The translations under genes and the position numbers were made by a program. Of a stretch of 64,000 nucleotides of DNA, positions 63,129-64,000 are shown one piece after another; the stretch's first letter is position 1, and the number at the start of each line of letters is the position of its first letter. Source of the DNA: an uncultured Lentibacter sp. (GTDB lineage: Bacteria; Pseudomonadota; Alphaproteobacteria; Rhodobacterales; Rhodobacteraceae); NCBI RefSeq assembly GCF_937123735.1, contig NZ_CAKZKL010000012.1, positions 1-64,000 of the forward strand. Reading direction: 5' to 3'. The notes beneath the pieces are model-generated. The model saw only the letters and a program-made list of their open reading frames with translations, did not search any database and was not told the origin of the DNA.

Positions 63129-64000
63129 ATGGAACTATTCTTTCTTGCCGTTCTGGTTATCACAATGGCCGGCGCTCTTGGCTCCGGCTTTCCCGTGGCC
63201 TTTGCTCTGCCGGGGGCTGCGATTATCACCATCGCACTGGCGGGCATCACGGGGCTGCTTTTTGCAGGGGACAGCGCTGCCTATTTCCATTCGGGCGGGC
63301 CGCAGCAGTGGCTTTCGGCCGGGGTTACCAACCTCAGAGGTGTGTTTTGGGAGGTGGAACGCGATACGCTGATTGCGATTCCGCTGTTTATTTTCATGGG
63401 GATCATGCTCCAGCGCTCAAAGATTGCCGAAGACCTCTTGGTGACGATGGCCCAGCTTTTTGGCCCGGTGCCGGGCGGGCTTGGTATTTCGGTGGTTTTC
63501 GTGGGGGCCTTGCTTGCGGCGACCACGGGGATTGTGGGTGCAACGGTTGTGGCCATGGGCCTGATCAGCCTGCCTGCGATGTTGCGCAACAATTATTCGC
63601 CGTCGCTCGCCACAGGCACGATTGCGGCCTCGGGCACCCTTGGGCAGATCATTCCGCCTTCGATTGTTCTGATCATTCTGGCCGACCAGCTTGCCAGCGC
63701 CACAGACCAAGCCAGCACCGCGCGCAAGGCGCTGCACAAAGCCTCCACGGGCGAGCTGTCCATGCCGTCGAATTTTGATGTCTCTTCCACATCTGCTGGC
63801 GAGATGTTTCTGGGGGCTTTCGTGCCCGGTATCCTGCTGGTTCTGATTTATATGGCCTATATCCTGATCTATGCTTTCCTGAAGCCGTCGGCGGCGCCAG
63901 CCGTGAAGGTGGAAGGCAGCTTTGACCGGGCTTTCTGGGGCACGGTGGCCCTGACACTCATTCCGCCACTGACGCTGATTTTCCTGGTGCTCGGTTCGAT
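63129..64000 (+). CDS. TRAP transporter large permease (partial, runs off window)
   Basis: Starts ATG 63129 after GAGGAGCGAC and is open to the window end (about 290 residues seen). It is DctM-like: FVGALLAATTGIVGATVVAMGLI, AASGTLGQIIPPSIVLIILAD and LGAFVPGILLVLIYMAYI. An insert near the middle (DQASTARKALHKASTGELSM) is common in the long TakQM class. It completes the third TRAP component. Confidence 0.88.
   Translation, partial: MELFFLAVLVITMAGALGSGFPVAFALPGAAIITIALAGITGLLFAGDSAAYFHSGGPQQWLSAGVTNLRGVFWEVERDTLIAIPLFIFMGIMLQRSKIAEDLLVTMAQLFGPVPGGLGISVVFVGALLAATTGIVGATVVAMGLISLPAMLRNNYSPSLATGTIAASGTLGQIIPPSIVLIILADQLASATDQASTARKALHKASTGELSMPSNFDVSSTSAGEMFLGAFVPGILLVLIYMAYILIYAFLKPSAAPAVKVEGSFDRAFWGTVALTLIPPLTLIFLVLGS

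Overview
The window is a chromosomal segment of an alphaproteobacterium, most likely a marine Roseobacter-group Rhodobacteraceae. The inference rests on GC-rich DNA, a malyl-CoA lyase of the Rhodobacter Mcl1 type, TIGR02300/FYDLN, DUF1013 (TrcR), COQ9 and DUF1244 proteins, many TRAP and DevBCA transporters, and a recurring intergenic motif close to GGGATATTTTTGGCAA. There is no prophage, insertion sequence, CRISPR array or rRNA operon. The content is core genes interleaved with catabolic and transport operons.

Layout. 1-900: end of an unknown gene and an RraA-family protein. 905-5600: cobalamin riboswitch, btuB-type receptor and a BtuFCD-type ABC importer. 5700-9000: TRAP membrane subunits without a binding protein, a cupin protein and a DUF6544-like protein. 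8974-12743: DevBCA-type exporter with a divergent TetR regulator and a perfect palindrome between them. 12733-20633: eight translationally coupled minus-strand genes for 2-aminobenzoyl-CoA (anthranilate) degradation, divergent from tryptophan 2,3-dioxygenase (20766-21599). 21718-25440: malonyl-CoA synthetase, tRNA-Ala, FYDLN protein, metallopeptidase and a GntR regulator. 25657-30119: accA, a small exported protein, LysE/Lrp pair, urocanate hydratase. 30213-31035: decayed Rieske oxygenase abutting a phasin-like gene. 31318-35400: malyl-CoA lyase and a dgcN-dgcA-dat D-amino-acid operon. 35519-39101: DUF1244, N-formylglutamate amidohydrolase, pyruvate kinase, ribosomal L35/L20. 39291-45756: small genes, pheS-pheT, methyltransferase, YtoQ, MscL, tRNA-Met. 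45877-53417: MsrQ-like protein, alanine dehydrogenase with Lrp regulator, Hint-domain protein, GMC oxidoreductase, YghU, S21, COQ9 and a membrane protein. 53511-60618: quinone oxidoreductase, RNase T2, TrcR, the recR-ybaB-nudix-dnaX block and a tyrosine phosphatase-like protein. 60905 to the end: a complete TRAP operon of TakP type whose large permease runs off the window.

The most coherent systems are tryptophan/anthranilate catabolism through CoA thioesters, with one MarR regulator and a 9-bp inverted repeat in the shared promoter region, and the D-amino-acid operon, in which an aminotransferase could collect amino groups as D-glutamate that DgcN/DgcA convert to the L-series. Non-coding signals worth attention are a 3'-UTR-associated repeat family read in the same direction at most gene ends, two loci with GTGCAC repeated three times at exactly 11 bp, four palindromes at exactly 34 bp, three hairpins at exactly 33 bp, and several near-perfect operator palindromes next to regulator genes. 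All functions are inferred from sequence reading alone; no search or structure prediction was run.
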